Origin: Bacillota bacterium
GTDB taxonomy: Bacteria > Bacillota_H > UBA994 > UBA5500
Direction: 5' to 3'
DNA length: 8,602 bases
NCBI GenBank assembly: GCA_012727835.1
Contig: JAAYGE010000133.1
Location: 1 to 8,602, forward strand
The position numbers were made by a program, and so were the translations under genes. Position 1 is the stretch's first letter; each line of letters begins with the position of its first letter. Positions 1-7,384 of this stretch are shown piece by piece. The notes beneath the pieces were generated by a model that saw nothing but the letters and a program-made list of their open reading frames with translations, searched no databases and was not told the origin of the DNA.

Positions 1-1598
1 ACCTGGAACTGGGGCTCTCCGGCGAGCGCCGCCTATTCAACGAGCAATTCCTCATCTACACGGCCCTGACCCGCCCCAGCGAACGCCTGTGGCTCAGTTA
101 TCCTCTGGCCGATGAAGGGGGTGCCAGCCTACTGCCGTCGCCGGTCATCAAACGGGTGCGACGCCTCTTCCCCCAACTGGAAGTTGAGGAACACCCGCTG
201 ACCCCCGACAATTTAGAAGGAGAGGCGGTGCTACCCTACTTGGCCCATCCCAGCCAGGCCCTAGATCATTTGGCCGTGCGCCTGCGGGAAGCCATTTTAG
301 ATCGGCCGCCGGCGCCTATTTGGTGGGATACCTATTCTTACTTGATGTTGAGCTCCCGTTGGCGACCGGCCCTGCTGCAGGTAATAGCCAGTTTAAAACG
401 GCAGAATGTGGAGGAGCCGCTAACACCGGCCCTAGTGCGACGCTTATACGGCAAGACTCTCCGGGCCAGTATCAGTCGCATCGAGAGCTACCATGCCTGC
501 CCCTTCGCCTTCTTTTCTGCCTACGGTTTGCGACTGAAAGAACGGCCTATTTACCAATTGGCGGCCCTGGATATGGGTAACTTCTTCCACGACGCTATGG
601 ACCGCTTCGTACTGGAGTTGGAGAAACAGGGGCTAGACTGGGGAGAGCTGAGCGAAGAACAATATGGCCAATTGACCCGCCAGATTGTGGACCAGCTGAG
701 CCCGGAAATACAAAACCATATTCTCGACAGTTCCTCCCGCTATCGTCATATAGCGAGGAAATTGACCCGCACTGTGGAAAGATCGGCCCGTGTGTTGGGG
801 CGTCATGCCCGTCGGGGCAAATTCCGCCCCATGGGTGTGGAGCTGGTCTTCGGCCCGGAAGGGCAAATCCCGGGGCTTAGCTTCACCCTGGCCGATGGCA
901 CCCGCATGGAGCTGGCCGGCCGCATTGATCGGTTGGATGTGGCCACCGACGAAGATGGGCAAACCTATCTGCGGGTGATTGACTATAAGTCGGGCTCCTC
1001 CAAGTTGACACCCTTGGAGGTCTATTACGGGCTCAAGCTGCAGCTGCTTACCTATTTGCATGTGGCAGAAAAATGGGCGGCCCAGCAGCTAGCGGATAAG
1101 GTTAAGGGCGTCGGCGCCTTCTACTTCCGTATTTATGACCCCTTACAGAAGACCGACCAGCCGTTGGCCGCCGGTGACGCAGAAAAACTAGGATTAGAAT
1201 CCTACCGCATGGAAGGCTTCCTGGTAAATGACCCGACGGCGGTTGAACTTATGGACGAGGGGCTCAAAGGTAGATCACAACTGATACCGGTTATCATCAA
1301 TAAGGATGGCAGCCTGCGCAAGAGTGACAGTATCTGGAACGAGGAAGAGCTGGTGCAACTACGGCAACACCTGGAACGCCAGTTTATTGCCGCCGGCAAT
1401 GAAATTATGCAGGGCAACATCGCCATTGCCCCCTATCGTCTAGCTAAAGAAACCGCCTGCCGCTTCTGCACCTACAGGGCAATCTGCCAGTTTGATGCCC
1501 TGTTGCCGGAGAATAGCTACCGGTGGCTACCCAAGTTACCGCGGGAAGAGATCATGGCCCGCTTAGAGCAGGCTAAGGGAGGGGAAGAGCATGAGTAA
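1..1598 (+). CDS. addB: AddB, ATP-dependent helicase/nuclease subunit B (C-terminal part, 5' truncated by window edge)
   Basis: This is the 3' part of addB; the reading frame is open from the first full codon at base 3, giving 531 residues of a protein usually about 1150 long. AddB pairs with AddA to resect double-strand breaks. In the family its own helicase site is degenerate and helps recognise Chi, while its C-terminal RecB-like nuclease cuts the 5' strand. Visible here are the end of the helicase-like region (IYTALTRPSERLWLSYP, about 54-104), the nuclease core GRIDRLD (about 918-938) and VIDYKSG (975-995, catalytic Asp and Lys), then QLLTYL. The four cysteines of the Fe-S staple are intact: one in YHACPF (codon 498-500) and three as C-x2-C-x5-C (1458-1487). 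A GTG at 156 is internal, since homology-like sequence continues upstream of it. The stop overlaps addA by 8 bases, so translation is probably coupled. The assignment is very secure. Confidence 0.96.
   Translation, partial: LELGLSGERRLFNEQFLIYTALTRPSERLWLSYPLADEGGASLLPSPVIKRVRRLFPQLEVEEHPLTPDNLEGEAVLPYLAHPSQALDHLAVRLREAILDRPPAPIWWDTYSYLMLSSRWRPALLQVIASLKRQNVEEPLTPALVRRLYGKTLRASISRIESYHACPFAFFSAYGLRLKERPIYQLAALDMGNFFHDAMDRFVLELEKQGLDWGELSEEQYGQLTRQIVDQLSPEIQNHILDSSSRYRHIARKLTRTVERSARVLGRHARRGKFRPMGVELVFGPEGQIPGLSFTLADGTRMELAGRIDRLDVATDEDGQTYLRVIDYKSGSSKLTPLEVYYGLKLQLLTYLHVAEKWAAQQLADKVKGVGAFYFRIYDPLQKTDQPLAAGDAEKLGLESYRMEGFLVNDPTAVELMDEGLKGRSQLIPVIINKDGSLRKSDSIWNEEELVQLRQHLERQFIAAGNEIMQGNIAIAPYRLAKETACRFCTYRAICQFDALLPENSYRWLPKLPREEIMARLEQAKGGEEHE
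1575..1584 (+). promoter_or_regulatory. Ribosome binding site of addA inside the end of addB
   Basis: AAGGGAGGGG lies 6 bases before the addA ATG at 1591 and within the last codons of addB. It supports this ATG as the true start and fits translational coupling across the 8-base overlap. Confidence 0.8.
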
Positions 1599-4500
1599 CA
1601 AATGGACACCACAGCAGTGGCAAGCGATTACCACGCGCGGCACCAACCTGCTGGTGGCCGCCGGCGCCGGCGCCGGCAAAACCGCCGTGCTGGTGGAGCG
1701 CATAATTCGCCGCATCACCGACCCGCGGGCCCCGATCAATGTGGATCAGCTGCTGGTGGTCACCTTCACCAATGCGGCAGCAGCCGAAATGCGGGAACGC
1801 ATCGGCGGGGCTCTAACAGAAGCGGTGGCCAACAACCCGGAGGACGAACGCTTAGCCCGCCAGCTGGCTTTGCTGGGGCGTGCTTCCATCGCCACCCTCC
1901 ATTCTTTCTGCCTGGACCTACTGCGCCAGTATTTCTATCGGGTGGGGTTGGACCCGGCCTTTCGGGTAGCCGACGCAACCGAAGCGGAGCTGCTGCGCAT
2001 CGACGTGTTAGAGCAACTGCTGGAAGAGAAATACCAGACAGAGGATGAAACCTTCTTACACTTAGTGGATGCCTATGGCGGCTCCCATGACGATGGCCGC
2101 TTGCAGGAGATCATCCTCCAACTGGATAAACTGGCTAGCAGCCAACCGGACCCGGAGGCTTGGTTAGAACAACTACCCCAGATTTTGCAAGACAAGGAAG
2201 TCTTCCAGGACTGGCTGGGTCAACTGGGTCGCCTGGTCAAAGAGGAACTATTGGCGGCTCGCAACGCTCTGCGCTCGGCTCTGGCCATAGCCAGCCAGCC
2301 CGATGGCCCGGAACAATATATAGACTGCCTGCAGCAGGAGCTGTTGCAGGTGGAATACGTGCTGGATAGCGTGCCCGACTACGCCTGGGATGAACTGCGT
2401 CAGCAGGTACGAACGATTGCCTTTGCCCGCCTTCCTAGTAAGAGAGGGGGCGACAAGGTATTAAGGGAGCAGGCCAAGCAAGCACGGGAGGAAGCAAAAA
2501 AATGCCTGCAGAAGCTGGAGGGAATATTGCTAGCCCAAAGCGAGGCCGAACTAGTAGACGGGTTAGCCGCTGTCGTTCCGGCCATGGAATTATTATGTCA
2601 ATTGGTCTGCCATTTCCGCCACCGCTTTGCCCAGGCTAAGCAGCAAAAGGGGCTGGTCGACTTTAACGACTTGGAACATTTAGCCCTACGCATCCTGCGG
2701 GAGGGCGGCGCGGTAGAAGTACGGCAACGTTATGCAGAAATACTGGTGGATGAGTATCAGGATATTAACGGGGTACAGGAAGCCATATTACAACTGGTGG
2801 CCGACCCGGAAGGAAAGAGCAATCAGCTCTTTATGGTAGGCGATGTGAAGCAGAGTATTTACCGCTTTCGCCTGGCCGACCCCACCCTGTTTCTCCATAA
2901 GTATAAGACCTATGGGGAGCAACCCCAGCTGGGCCGACGGATCGATTTAGCCCACAACTTCCGTAGCCGCCCCAGCGTTTTGGCGGCGGTTAACTTCCTC
3001 TTTCGTCAGCTGATGACCGAGACGGTGGGAGAGTTGGCCTACGACACCAGTGCGGAACTGGTAGCGGGGGCCAATTATCCGGAAGCCGAGGGGACTCTCA
3101 CCCCCCAGGTGGAGGTTATGCTGCTGGAACGGTCGACGGGCGCTGCTAGCACCGATGACGAGGAAGACCCGCTGGCTGAGTTGTATGCCACCAGCCGCGA
3201 GGCCCGCTGTGTGGCCCAGGCCATACGCCGCTTGGTGGAGGAAGAACGCCCTCGGGTTTGGGATAAACAGCTGCAAGCTTACCGACCGCTGGCCTATAGG
3301 GATATCGTCATTCTGCTGCGGGTTACCCAGGGACGAGCCAACACCTATTTGGAGCAATTGCGCCAGCTGGAGGTGCCGGCCTATGCGGAATTGGGCAGCG
3401 GCTATTTTCAGGCCACCGAAGTGCAGACCATGCTCAGTTTGCTGCAGATTATAGATAACCCGCGGCAGGATATACCGTTGGCTGCCGTGTTGCGCTCGCC
3501 GCTTGTGGGGCTCAGTGGCGCCGAACTGGCTCAGATTCGCTTGGCCCGGCCCCAGGAGAGTTTCTATGAGGCCGTACTGGAGGCCAGTAGCCAGAGGGAC
3601 CGCTTAGGAGAAAAGTTGCGCCAGTTCTTAGCCGATCTGGACCGATGGCGTGAAGAAGCTCGCCGCAAAAACCTGTCGGAGTTGATCTGGCAGATTTACC
3701 GGGATACGGGCTACTTCAGGCAAGTGGGAGCCATGCCGGGGGGAGCCCAACGGCAAGCCAACCTGCGGGCGTTGCATGACCGGGCCCGTCAGTATGAGCA
3801 GACCTCCTTCCGAGGGCTATTCCGCTTTCTACGTTTCATTGAACGCCTACAAGCGGAAGAAGGCGACTTAGGTACTGCACCGGCCCTGGGAGAGAATGAC
3901 GACGTGGTACGCATCATGAGCGTGCATAAGAGTAAAGGGTTGGAATTTCCCGTTGTCTTTGTGGGGGGAATGGGTAACCAGTTTAACTTGCGGGATTTGC
4001 AACGGGACTTGCTGGTCCATAAGGAATTGGGACTGGGACCCATGGCGGTAGATCTAGAGAATAGGGTTAAGTACCCCACCTTACCCCGCCTGTTGATTGA
4101 GCAACGGCTACTTTTAGAGTCTCTGTCGGAGGAGTTGCGGGTGCTGTATGTGGCCCTTACTCGCGCTCGCGAGAAACTGTATCTGGTGGGGGCGGTGCGT
4201 AATCGGGACCGCACTATAGAGAAATGGCTGGAAACGGCGGCCTTGCCCCGTAATTCCCAGGGAGCATTGCCCGACCATGCCCTAGTTCAGGCCCGCCGGT
4301 TTCTAGATTGGGTGGGGCCAGCCCTAGTTGGTCACCCGGATGTGGCTAGCAGCTTGGGAGTAGAAAGCCATCCCCGTTGCCAAAAGGACCCATCTCGCTG
4401 GCGTTTGCACCTGATTGCCCCGGCCGATTTGACCGATAGCGCCAGCAGCGAGCCCGAGTCACCCGAGTTGGCCAGCCTGGCCCGATACCAAGCTTTGCCC

Positions 4501-5208
4501 GATAAGGGCTGGAGCCAGGCGGTGGCGGAACGCCTAAGTTGGGAATACCCCTACGCCCACTTACAGGGTAAACATATAAAAGTGACCGTTAGTGAGCTGA
4601 AACGGCGCTTTGAAACTCATGTCGAGGAAGCGGCCCCTATCCGCTGGCAACGGCCACCGTCTCTGCGGCCGGCCTTCCTGCAACAACAGGCGGGCCCGAC
4701 GCCCACCGAATTGGGGACCGCCATCCACCTGCTGCTACAGCACGTGGATCTGCAGCAGGCGCCCACCCTCGCCTATTTAGAGCAGTTACAGGCGAATATG
4801 GTGGCCAATGAGCTGTTAAGCCCGGAAATGGCCGCCCATATCGACCTGGATCTGGTCATAGGTTTTCTGGAGAGCGAACTGGGGCACCGGCTGCGACAGG
4901 CGGACCAGGTTTGGCGCGAACTGCCCTTTAGCTTGCGGCTGCCAGCCAGCGAACTCTATGGGCCGGAAGCCGCCGAGGAACAGGTTTTCGTGCAGGGTAT
5001 TGTGGACAGCGTAATGCGGGAAGGTGAGCAGGCCGTATTGATCGACTTCAAGTCGGACCAGGTTACTAAGGATACAATAGATAAGGTCGCTGCCGCTTAC
5101 CGAGTGCAGATGGAATTCTATGGGCGGGCAATCACCACCCTGCTCGGTTTGCCGGTTAAGGAGCGTTATCTCTATTTCCTGCGCCTAGGGCAGGCGGTGC
5201 GAATTTAA
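1591..5208 (+). CDS. addA: AddA, ATP-dependent helicase/nuclease subunit A
   Basis: This is a complete 1205-residue UvrD-type (superfamily 1A) 3'-5' helicase fused to a RecB-like nuclease, the motor subunit of AddAB; the B. subtilis protein is about 1230 residues. Helicase motifs appear in order: Q-motif WTPQQWQAI (5-13), Walker A AAGAGAGKT (23-31, Lys30), motif Ia VVTFTNAAAAEMRERI (56-71), motif II VDEYQD (386-391), motif III GDVKQSIYRFR (417-427), motif IV HNFRSRPS, motif V SVHKSKGLEF (777-786) and motif VI LYVALTRARE (852-861). The C-terminal nuclease has GTAIHLLL (His1046), GIVDSV (Asp1139), LIDFKSD (Asp1152, Lys1154) and the QMEFY helix (1173-1177), so the catalytic set looks complete. 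In the family this nuclease cuts the 3' strand. The start is ATG with a strong upstream Shine-Dalgarno. Transcription should end at the hairpin 10 bases after the stop. No frameshift or missing motif is seen. Confidence 0.98.
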   Translation: MSNKWTPQQWQAITTRGTNLLVAAGAGAGKTAVLVERIIRRITDPRAPINVDQLLVVTFTNAAAAEMRERIGGALTEAVANNPEDERLARQLALLGRASIATLHSFCLDLLRQYFYRVGLDPAFRVADATEAELLRIDVLEQLLEEKYQTEDETFLHLVDAYGGSHDDGRLQEIILQLDKLASSQPDPEAWLEQLPQILQDKEVFQDWLGQLGRLVKEELLAARNALRSALAIASQPDGPEQYIDCLQQELLQVEYVLDSVPDYAWDELRQQVRTIAFARLPSKRGGDKVLREQAKQAREEAKKCLQKLEGILLAQSEAELVDGLAAVVPAMELLCQLVCHFRHRFAQAKQQKGLVDFNDLEHLALRILREGGAVEVRQRYAEILVDEYQDINGVQEAILQLVADPEGKSNQLFMVGDVKQSIYRFRLADPTLFLHKYKTYGEQPQLGRRIDLAHNFRSRPSVLAAVNFLFRQLMTETVGELAYDTSAELVAGANYPEAEGTLTPQVEVMLLERSTGAASTDDEEDPLAELYATSREARCVAQAIRRLVEEERPRVWDKQLQAYRPLAYRDIVILLRVTQGRANTYLEQLRQLEVPAYAELGSGYFQATEVQTMLSLLQIIDNPRQDIPLAAVLRSPLVGLSGAELAQIRLARPQESFYEAVLEASSQRDRLGEKLRQFLADLDRWREEARRKNLSELIWQIYRDTGYFRQVGAMPGGAQRQANLRALHDRARQYEQTSFRGLFRFLRFIERLQAEEGDLGTAPALGENDDVVRIMSVHKSKGLEFPVVFVGGMGNQFNLRDLQRDLLVHKELGLGPMAVDLENRVKYPTLPRLLIEQRLLLESLSEELRVLYVALTRAREKLYLVGAVRNRDRTIEKWLETAALPRNSQGALPDHALVQARRFLDWVGPALVGHPDVASSLGVESHPRCQKDPSRWRLHLIAPADLTDSASSEPESPELASLARYQALPDKGWSQAVAERLSWEYPYAHLQGKHIKVTVSELKRRFETHVEEAAPIRWQRPPSLRPAFLQQQAGPTPTELGTAIHLLLQHVDLQQAPTLAYLEQLQANMVANELLSPEMAAHIDLDLVIGFLESELGHRLRQADQVWRELPFSLRLPASELYGPEAAEEQVFVQGIVDSVMREGEQAVLIDFKSDQVTKDTIDKVAAAYRVQMEFYGRAITTLLGLPVKERYLYFLRLGQAVRI
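1660..1677. repeat. Three tandem GCCGGC units in the addA Walker A coding region
   Basis: GCCGGC is repeated three times without a break, and the whole 18 bases are self-complementary. They encode part of the Ala-Gly run of the P-loop. The repeat is explained by the protein sequence plus GC-rich codon choice, but it lies only about 70 bases into the gene and could form an mRNA hairpin. Confidence 0.7.
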
Positions 5209-5217
5209 TTCACCCAT

Positions 5218-5258
5218 AAAGAGGGGCTGTCGCAAAAAATTTTGCGACAGCCCCTTTT
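5218..5258. terminator. Bidirectional intrinsic terminator between addA and the mutT-like gene
   Basis: A 15-base perfect stem, GGGGCTGTCGCAAAA (5223-5237) with its complement (5240-5254), has only AA formally between the arms; the actual loop will open some A-T pairs. On the + strand it is followed by TTTT (5255-5258), and on the minus strand by TCTTT. It starts 10 bases after the addA stop and 10 bases past the stop of the convergent Nudix gene, so it can end both transcripts. Confidence 0.9.
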
Positions 5259-5264
5259 CAAACC

Positions 5265-5690
5265 CTACTCTAGGCCTTGCAGCCTCTTTATTATCTCTTC
5301 ATCGGCGGGACAGAACTCATACTGGGGGATTTCAGCGACGGTAATCCAGCGTATATCATTATGCTCCAAGCACTGGGGAGTACCGGCAGCAATAGTTGCA
5401 TTAAACAGGGTCAGGCGGACGGTGATGTCGGGGTAGGCATGCAACACCTCCATGAACACATCCCCCACCGCGAGAGTAACGCCCAGTTCTTCTCGGCATT
5501 CGCGGATGAGGGCCTGTTCTTTAGTCTCCCCCGGGTCTACCTTACCACCTACAAACTCCCACAACATTCCTCTTGCCTTATGAGGTGGGCGTTGGCAAAT
5601 CAAGAACTTATCCTGCTGCCAAATCAAGCCGGCTACAACATCGATGACTTCTTTATTCTGCTGGCTTGATTCGCTCCGTCGGTTATGCAA
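5265..5690 (-). CDS. MutT-type Nudix hydrolase
   Basis: This 141-residue protein has one Nudix domain. The Nudix box at residues 49-71 matches GX5EX7REUXEEXGU exactly: G49, E55, R63-E64, E67-E68, G70. It is preceded by LWEFVGGK, the context typical of MutT and the related (d)CTP pyrophosphohydrolases, and by LICQRPPHKARG. Such enzymes use Mg2+ to hydrolyse nucleoside triphosphates to monophosphate and pyrophosphate, often removing oxidised dGTP or other non-canonical nucleotides in the cytoplasm. The exact substrate cannot be read here. The ATG at 5690 has a GGGGTGG sequence about 8 bases upstream; the first 13 residues are polar and precede the conserved fold. The gene lies 41 bases after the SDR stop with no terminator or convincing promoter between them, so the two are probably co-transcribed. 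It ends at the shared terminator with addA. Confidence 0.9.
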   Translation of the reverse strand: MHNRRSESSQQNKEVIDVVAGLIWQQDKFLICQRPPHKARGMLWEFVGGKVDPGETKEQALIRECREELGVTLAVGDVFMEVLHAYPDITVRLTLFNATIAAGTPQCLEHNDIRWITVAEIPQYEFCPADEEIIKRLQGLE

Positions 5691-5731
5691 TTTACCACCC
5701 CAGCATCTGCTCTGCTACTAGTGTCAAGCCA

Positions 5732-6496
5732 CTAATAGGCGGTAAAACCGCCATCAACAGCTATACACTGGCCGTTGACATAGCTGGCATCGTCACTAGC
5801 TAAGAAGACGGCAATGGTAGCAATTTCACTACCTTTACCATAGCGGGGGTTGGCTCCTGTGCCCGCCAGGGCCCGGTTCATACCCCATTCATTGACATTG
5901 CTCATATAGGCACCGGTAGCAATCTCAGTCTCAATGCCGCCGGGGCAAATAGCGTTGCAGCGAATATTCTTTTGAGCATACATATAGCCGATATTCTTGG
6001 TCAGCCCCACCAGCCCGTGCTTAGAAGCCGTATAGGCGGCACCGGCACGTCCACCGTAAAGGCCACCGATAGAGGCCACATTGATAATCACACCGCCGTT
6101 AGCCTGCTCAAAATGTTGCACCGCTTTACGGCAGGCATAAAAGGGACCATACAGGTTAACGCCTAGAACCCGCTCCCACATTTCGTCATCCACATGGCCC
6201 ACAGGACTAAAATCATCCATGATACCCGCATTGTTGACTAGAATATCTAAACCGCCAAAAACCTTGATAGCTTCATCGATCATAGCTTCAACTTGCTGCT
6301 TGTCCGACATGTCGGCAACAAAGGGCACGATTTCGCCGGGCAAGCCCTTAGCTTCATCGGCGAGAGCTTCCAAACGTTCCTTGCGGCGAGCTACTGCCAG
6401 CACCTTTGCCCCTTCTTGCGCATAGTAGTAGGCGATATCTCTGCCCATGCCAGCACTAGCCCCAGTTACGATGGCCACTTTTCCTTGCAATTTCAC
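5732..6496 (-). CDS. Short-chain dehydrogenase/reductase (classical SDR, FabG-like)
   Basis: This 254-residue, full-length classical SDR is a cytoplasmic NAD(P)H-dependent oxidoreductase with a single Rossmann domain. Visible motifs are TGASAGMG (11-18, nucleotide binding), D62, NNAG (88-91), N114, and the catalytic S142, Y155 and K159 (YTASK), followed by PGGIET (185-190) and the C-terminal VNGQCIAVDGG. Arg37-Arg38 after the second beta strand suggests preference for NADP(H), which is an inference. The sequence resembles 3-oxoacyl-ACP reductase and glucose/sugar dehydrogenase-like SDRs, and the substrate cannot be assigned; there are no other fatty-acid genes nearby. The start is GTG at 6496 with AGGAGG 8 bases upstream. 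It is probably expressed from the consensus promoter at 6569-6597, which carries an operator-like palindrome, and transcription likely runs on into the Nudix gene. Confidence 0.93.
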   Translation of the reverse strand: MKLQGKVAIVTGASAGMGRDIAYYYAQEGAKVLAVARRKERLEALADEAKGLPGEIVPFVADMSDKQQVEAMIDEAIKVFGGLDILVNNAGIMDDFSPVGHVDDEMWERVLGVNLYGPFYACRKAVQHFEQANGGVIINVASIGGLYGGRAGAAYTASKHGLVGLTKNIGYMYAQKNIRCNAICPGGIETEIATGAYMSNVNEWGMNRALAGTGANPRYGKGSEIATIAVFLASDDASYVNGQCIAVDGGFTAY

Positions 6497-6504
6497 TGCA
6501 TCTA

Positions 6505-6510
6505 CCTCCT
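6505..6510 (-). promoter_or_regulatory. Ribosome binding site of the SDR gene (decides the GTG start)
   Basis: AGGAGG on the minus strand lies 8 bases before GTG at 6496. An ATG between the two is out of frame and closes after two codons, so GTG is the start. Confidence 0.8.
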
Positions 6511-6568
6511 AGATGTGATGGGGTTCCCCAAGATTCTACACGGGAAATCTTTCACTAGACACATAACG

Positions 6569-6597
6569 AGTATATATTTCGACAAGAAAGTTGTCAA
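6569..6597 (-). promoter_or_regulatory. Sigma-A type promoter of the SDR-Nudix transcript
   Basis: On the minus strand a perfect -35 box TTGACA (6597-6592) is followed after exactly 17 bases by TATACT (6574-6569), 5 of 6 to the -10 consensus. Transcription would start near 6562, leaving a leader of about 65 bases before the SDR start. This is the best promoter in the window. Confidence 0.8.
6581..6595. promoter_or_regulatory. Operator-like palindrome in the SDR promoter
   Basis: GACAA-GAAAG-TTGTC is a perfect 5-base inverted repeat with a 5-base spacer. It overlaps the -35 box and fills much of the -35 to -10 spacer, where a bound repressor would block RNA polymerase. No regulator gene is present in the window to pair it with, so function is inference. 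Confidence 0.4.
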
Positions 6598-6613
6598 TCA
6601 ATTCCATAGAAAT

Positions 6614-6647
6614 GGAGCTGTTCGCAAAGACATTTTTGAACAGCTCC
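6614..6647 (-). terminator. Probable terminator after the carboxypeptidase gene
   Basis: GGAGCTGTTC (6614-6623) and GAACAGCTCC (6638-6647) form a perfect 10-base-pair stem with a 14-base loop. It lies 16 bases past the stop of the carboxypeptidase on the minus strand. The following minus-strand run, ATTTCTAT, is only moderately T-rich, so termination may be partial. It also insulates the downstream SDR promoter. Confidence 0.6.
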
Positions 6648-6650
6648 TAG

Positions 6651-6676
6651 ACCTATAGGTTTGTTAATCGATTAAC
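6651..6676. repeat. Two adjacent perfect palindromes at the 3' end of the carboxypeptidase gene
   Basis: ACCTATAGGT (6651-6660) and GTTAATCGATTAAC (6663-6676) are each fully self-complementary and are separated by two bases. The second contains the stop codon and last codons of the carboxypeptidase gene. Their role is unknown; they could be protein-binding sites or chance. Confidence 0.5.
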
Positions 6677-7380
6677 GACAAATACTCCTCTAAACATAGG
6701 TTGTTCTCGTACATATATTGGGCGTGTTCTAATCCCACGTAGCGGAAATGCCACGGTTCATAAATGATGCCGGTAATATCGGTTTTATCCTTAGGATACC
6801 GCAGCACAAAGCCGTACTTATGGGCATTGGCCGCCAGCCATCTGCCCGCCGGCGTGTCGGCAAAGGCCGCCACTAGACGCTGGAAATCGGGAGTAACGAT
6901 GTCTACCGCTAAACCGGTATGGTGTTCGCTGGTTCCCGGACGGGCTACAATAGTTGCAGCCACCGTTGCCGCCTCGGTTTCGGAATAGCCTTTGTTCACA
7001 TACTCCTGCACCTTATTCTTGTATAGCCGTTCCTGGGTAGCCACTGGACGGTGGGCGGAAACCACCAACAGCGAGATGCCATCGGCCTTAGCCGCTTCCT
7101 TCATCTGTAAGTAGGCGTCGGCCGCCTTCTCCTCCAACTTAAAGTTGCCTTGGATAGTTTTTAATTCAAGCTCCAGATCTCCTACCAGTGGATTATCGGC
7201 GTTGACTAGGATTAAATAGGGGTCCGGCTCCGTAGGCTCGGGCTCGGGCTCCGGCAGGGGCTCCGGATTATCCGCTGGCAGGTTGGGTTCTTGGGCAATA
7301 GGGGTGCAACCACCGATAGTAAGGGCTAGTACGGTTACAAAGGCCAGCAAAGTAAGCATACGTTTCATTTTAATCACCAC
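6664..7380 (-). CDS. VanY/LdcB-family D,D- or L,D-carboxypeptidase lipoprotein (peptidase M15B)
   Basis: This is a zinc carboxypeptidase that trims C-terminal D-alanine residues from peptidoglycan stem peptides outside the cell. With the GTG start at 7380 it has 238 residues. It begins with a lipoprotein signal: basic start, hydrophobic stretch, then lipobox IGGC with the lipidated Cys25. A Pro-Glu rich linker (about 38-54) leads to the M15B domain: SAHRP (108-112), SEHHTGLAVD (151-160, with zinc ligands His153 and Asp160) and EPWHFRYVG (208-216, Glu208 catalytic, His211 zinc). All key residues are present. The frame is open up to a GTG at 7428, but a promoter fills that part, and AGGAAG sits just before 7380; a second GTG at 7377 or ATG at 7368 are alternatives. 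D,D versus L,D specificity cannot be decided from sequence. It follows the GNAT gene closely and may also be read through from it. Confidence 0.92.
   Translation of the reverse strand: MVIKMKRMLTLLAFVTVLALTIGGCTPIAQEPNLPADNPEPLPEPEPEPTEPDPYLILVNADNPLVGDLELELKTIQGNFKLEEKAADAYLQMKEAAKADGISLLVVSAHRPVATQERLYKNKVQEYVNKGYSETEAATVAATIVARPGTSEHHTGLAVDIVTPDFQRLVAAFADTPAGRWLAANAHKYGFVLRYPKDKTDITGIIYEPWHFRYVGLEHAQYMYENNLCLEEYLSLID
7220..7264 (-). repeat. Repetitive DNA coding for the Pro-Glu linker
   Basis: Imperfect tandem copies of a six-base unit (GGCTCG/GGCTCC on the + strand) encode the PEPLPEPEPEPTEP linker of the carboxypeptidase. The unit length is a multiple of three, so copy-number changes would lengthen or shorten the linker without breaking the frame. 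Confidence 0.65.
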
Positions 7381-7384
7381 ATTT

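Noticed and set aside
156..1598. GTG at 156 as the start of a 480-residue protein
   Set aside because: The frame stays open to base 3 and the upstream residues match the AddB helicase-like region, so the gene continues past the window edge.
3789..4214. Long minus-strand open frame opposite addA (and similar ones at 633-1061 and 2947-3357)
   Set aside because: These lie entirely within addB or addA, have no recognisable domain or ribosome site, and are shadows of GC-rich coding sequence.
5277..5669. 130-codon plus-strand open frame opposite the Nudix gene
   Set aside because: The minus-strand frame carries a perfect Nudix box; the plus-strand frame has no family signal.
5719..5734. TAGTG-N6-CACTA inverted repeat at the SDR stop codon
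   Set aside because: Only a 5-base stem, AT-rich, with no T-run; too weak to call a terminator or operator.
6519..6551. Small inverted repeats in the SDR leader (TGGGG-TT-CCCCA and AAGATT-N10-AATCTT)
   Set aside because: The first has a two-base loop and the second only a 6-base AT-rich stem; no riboswitch-like conserved structure was recognised.
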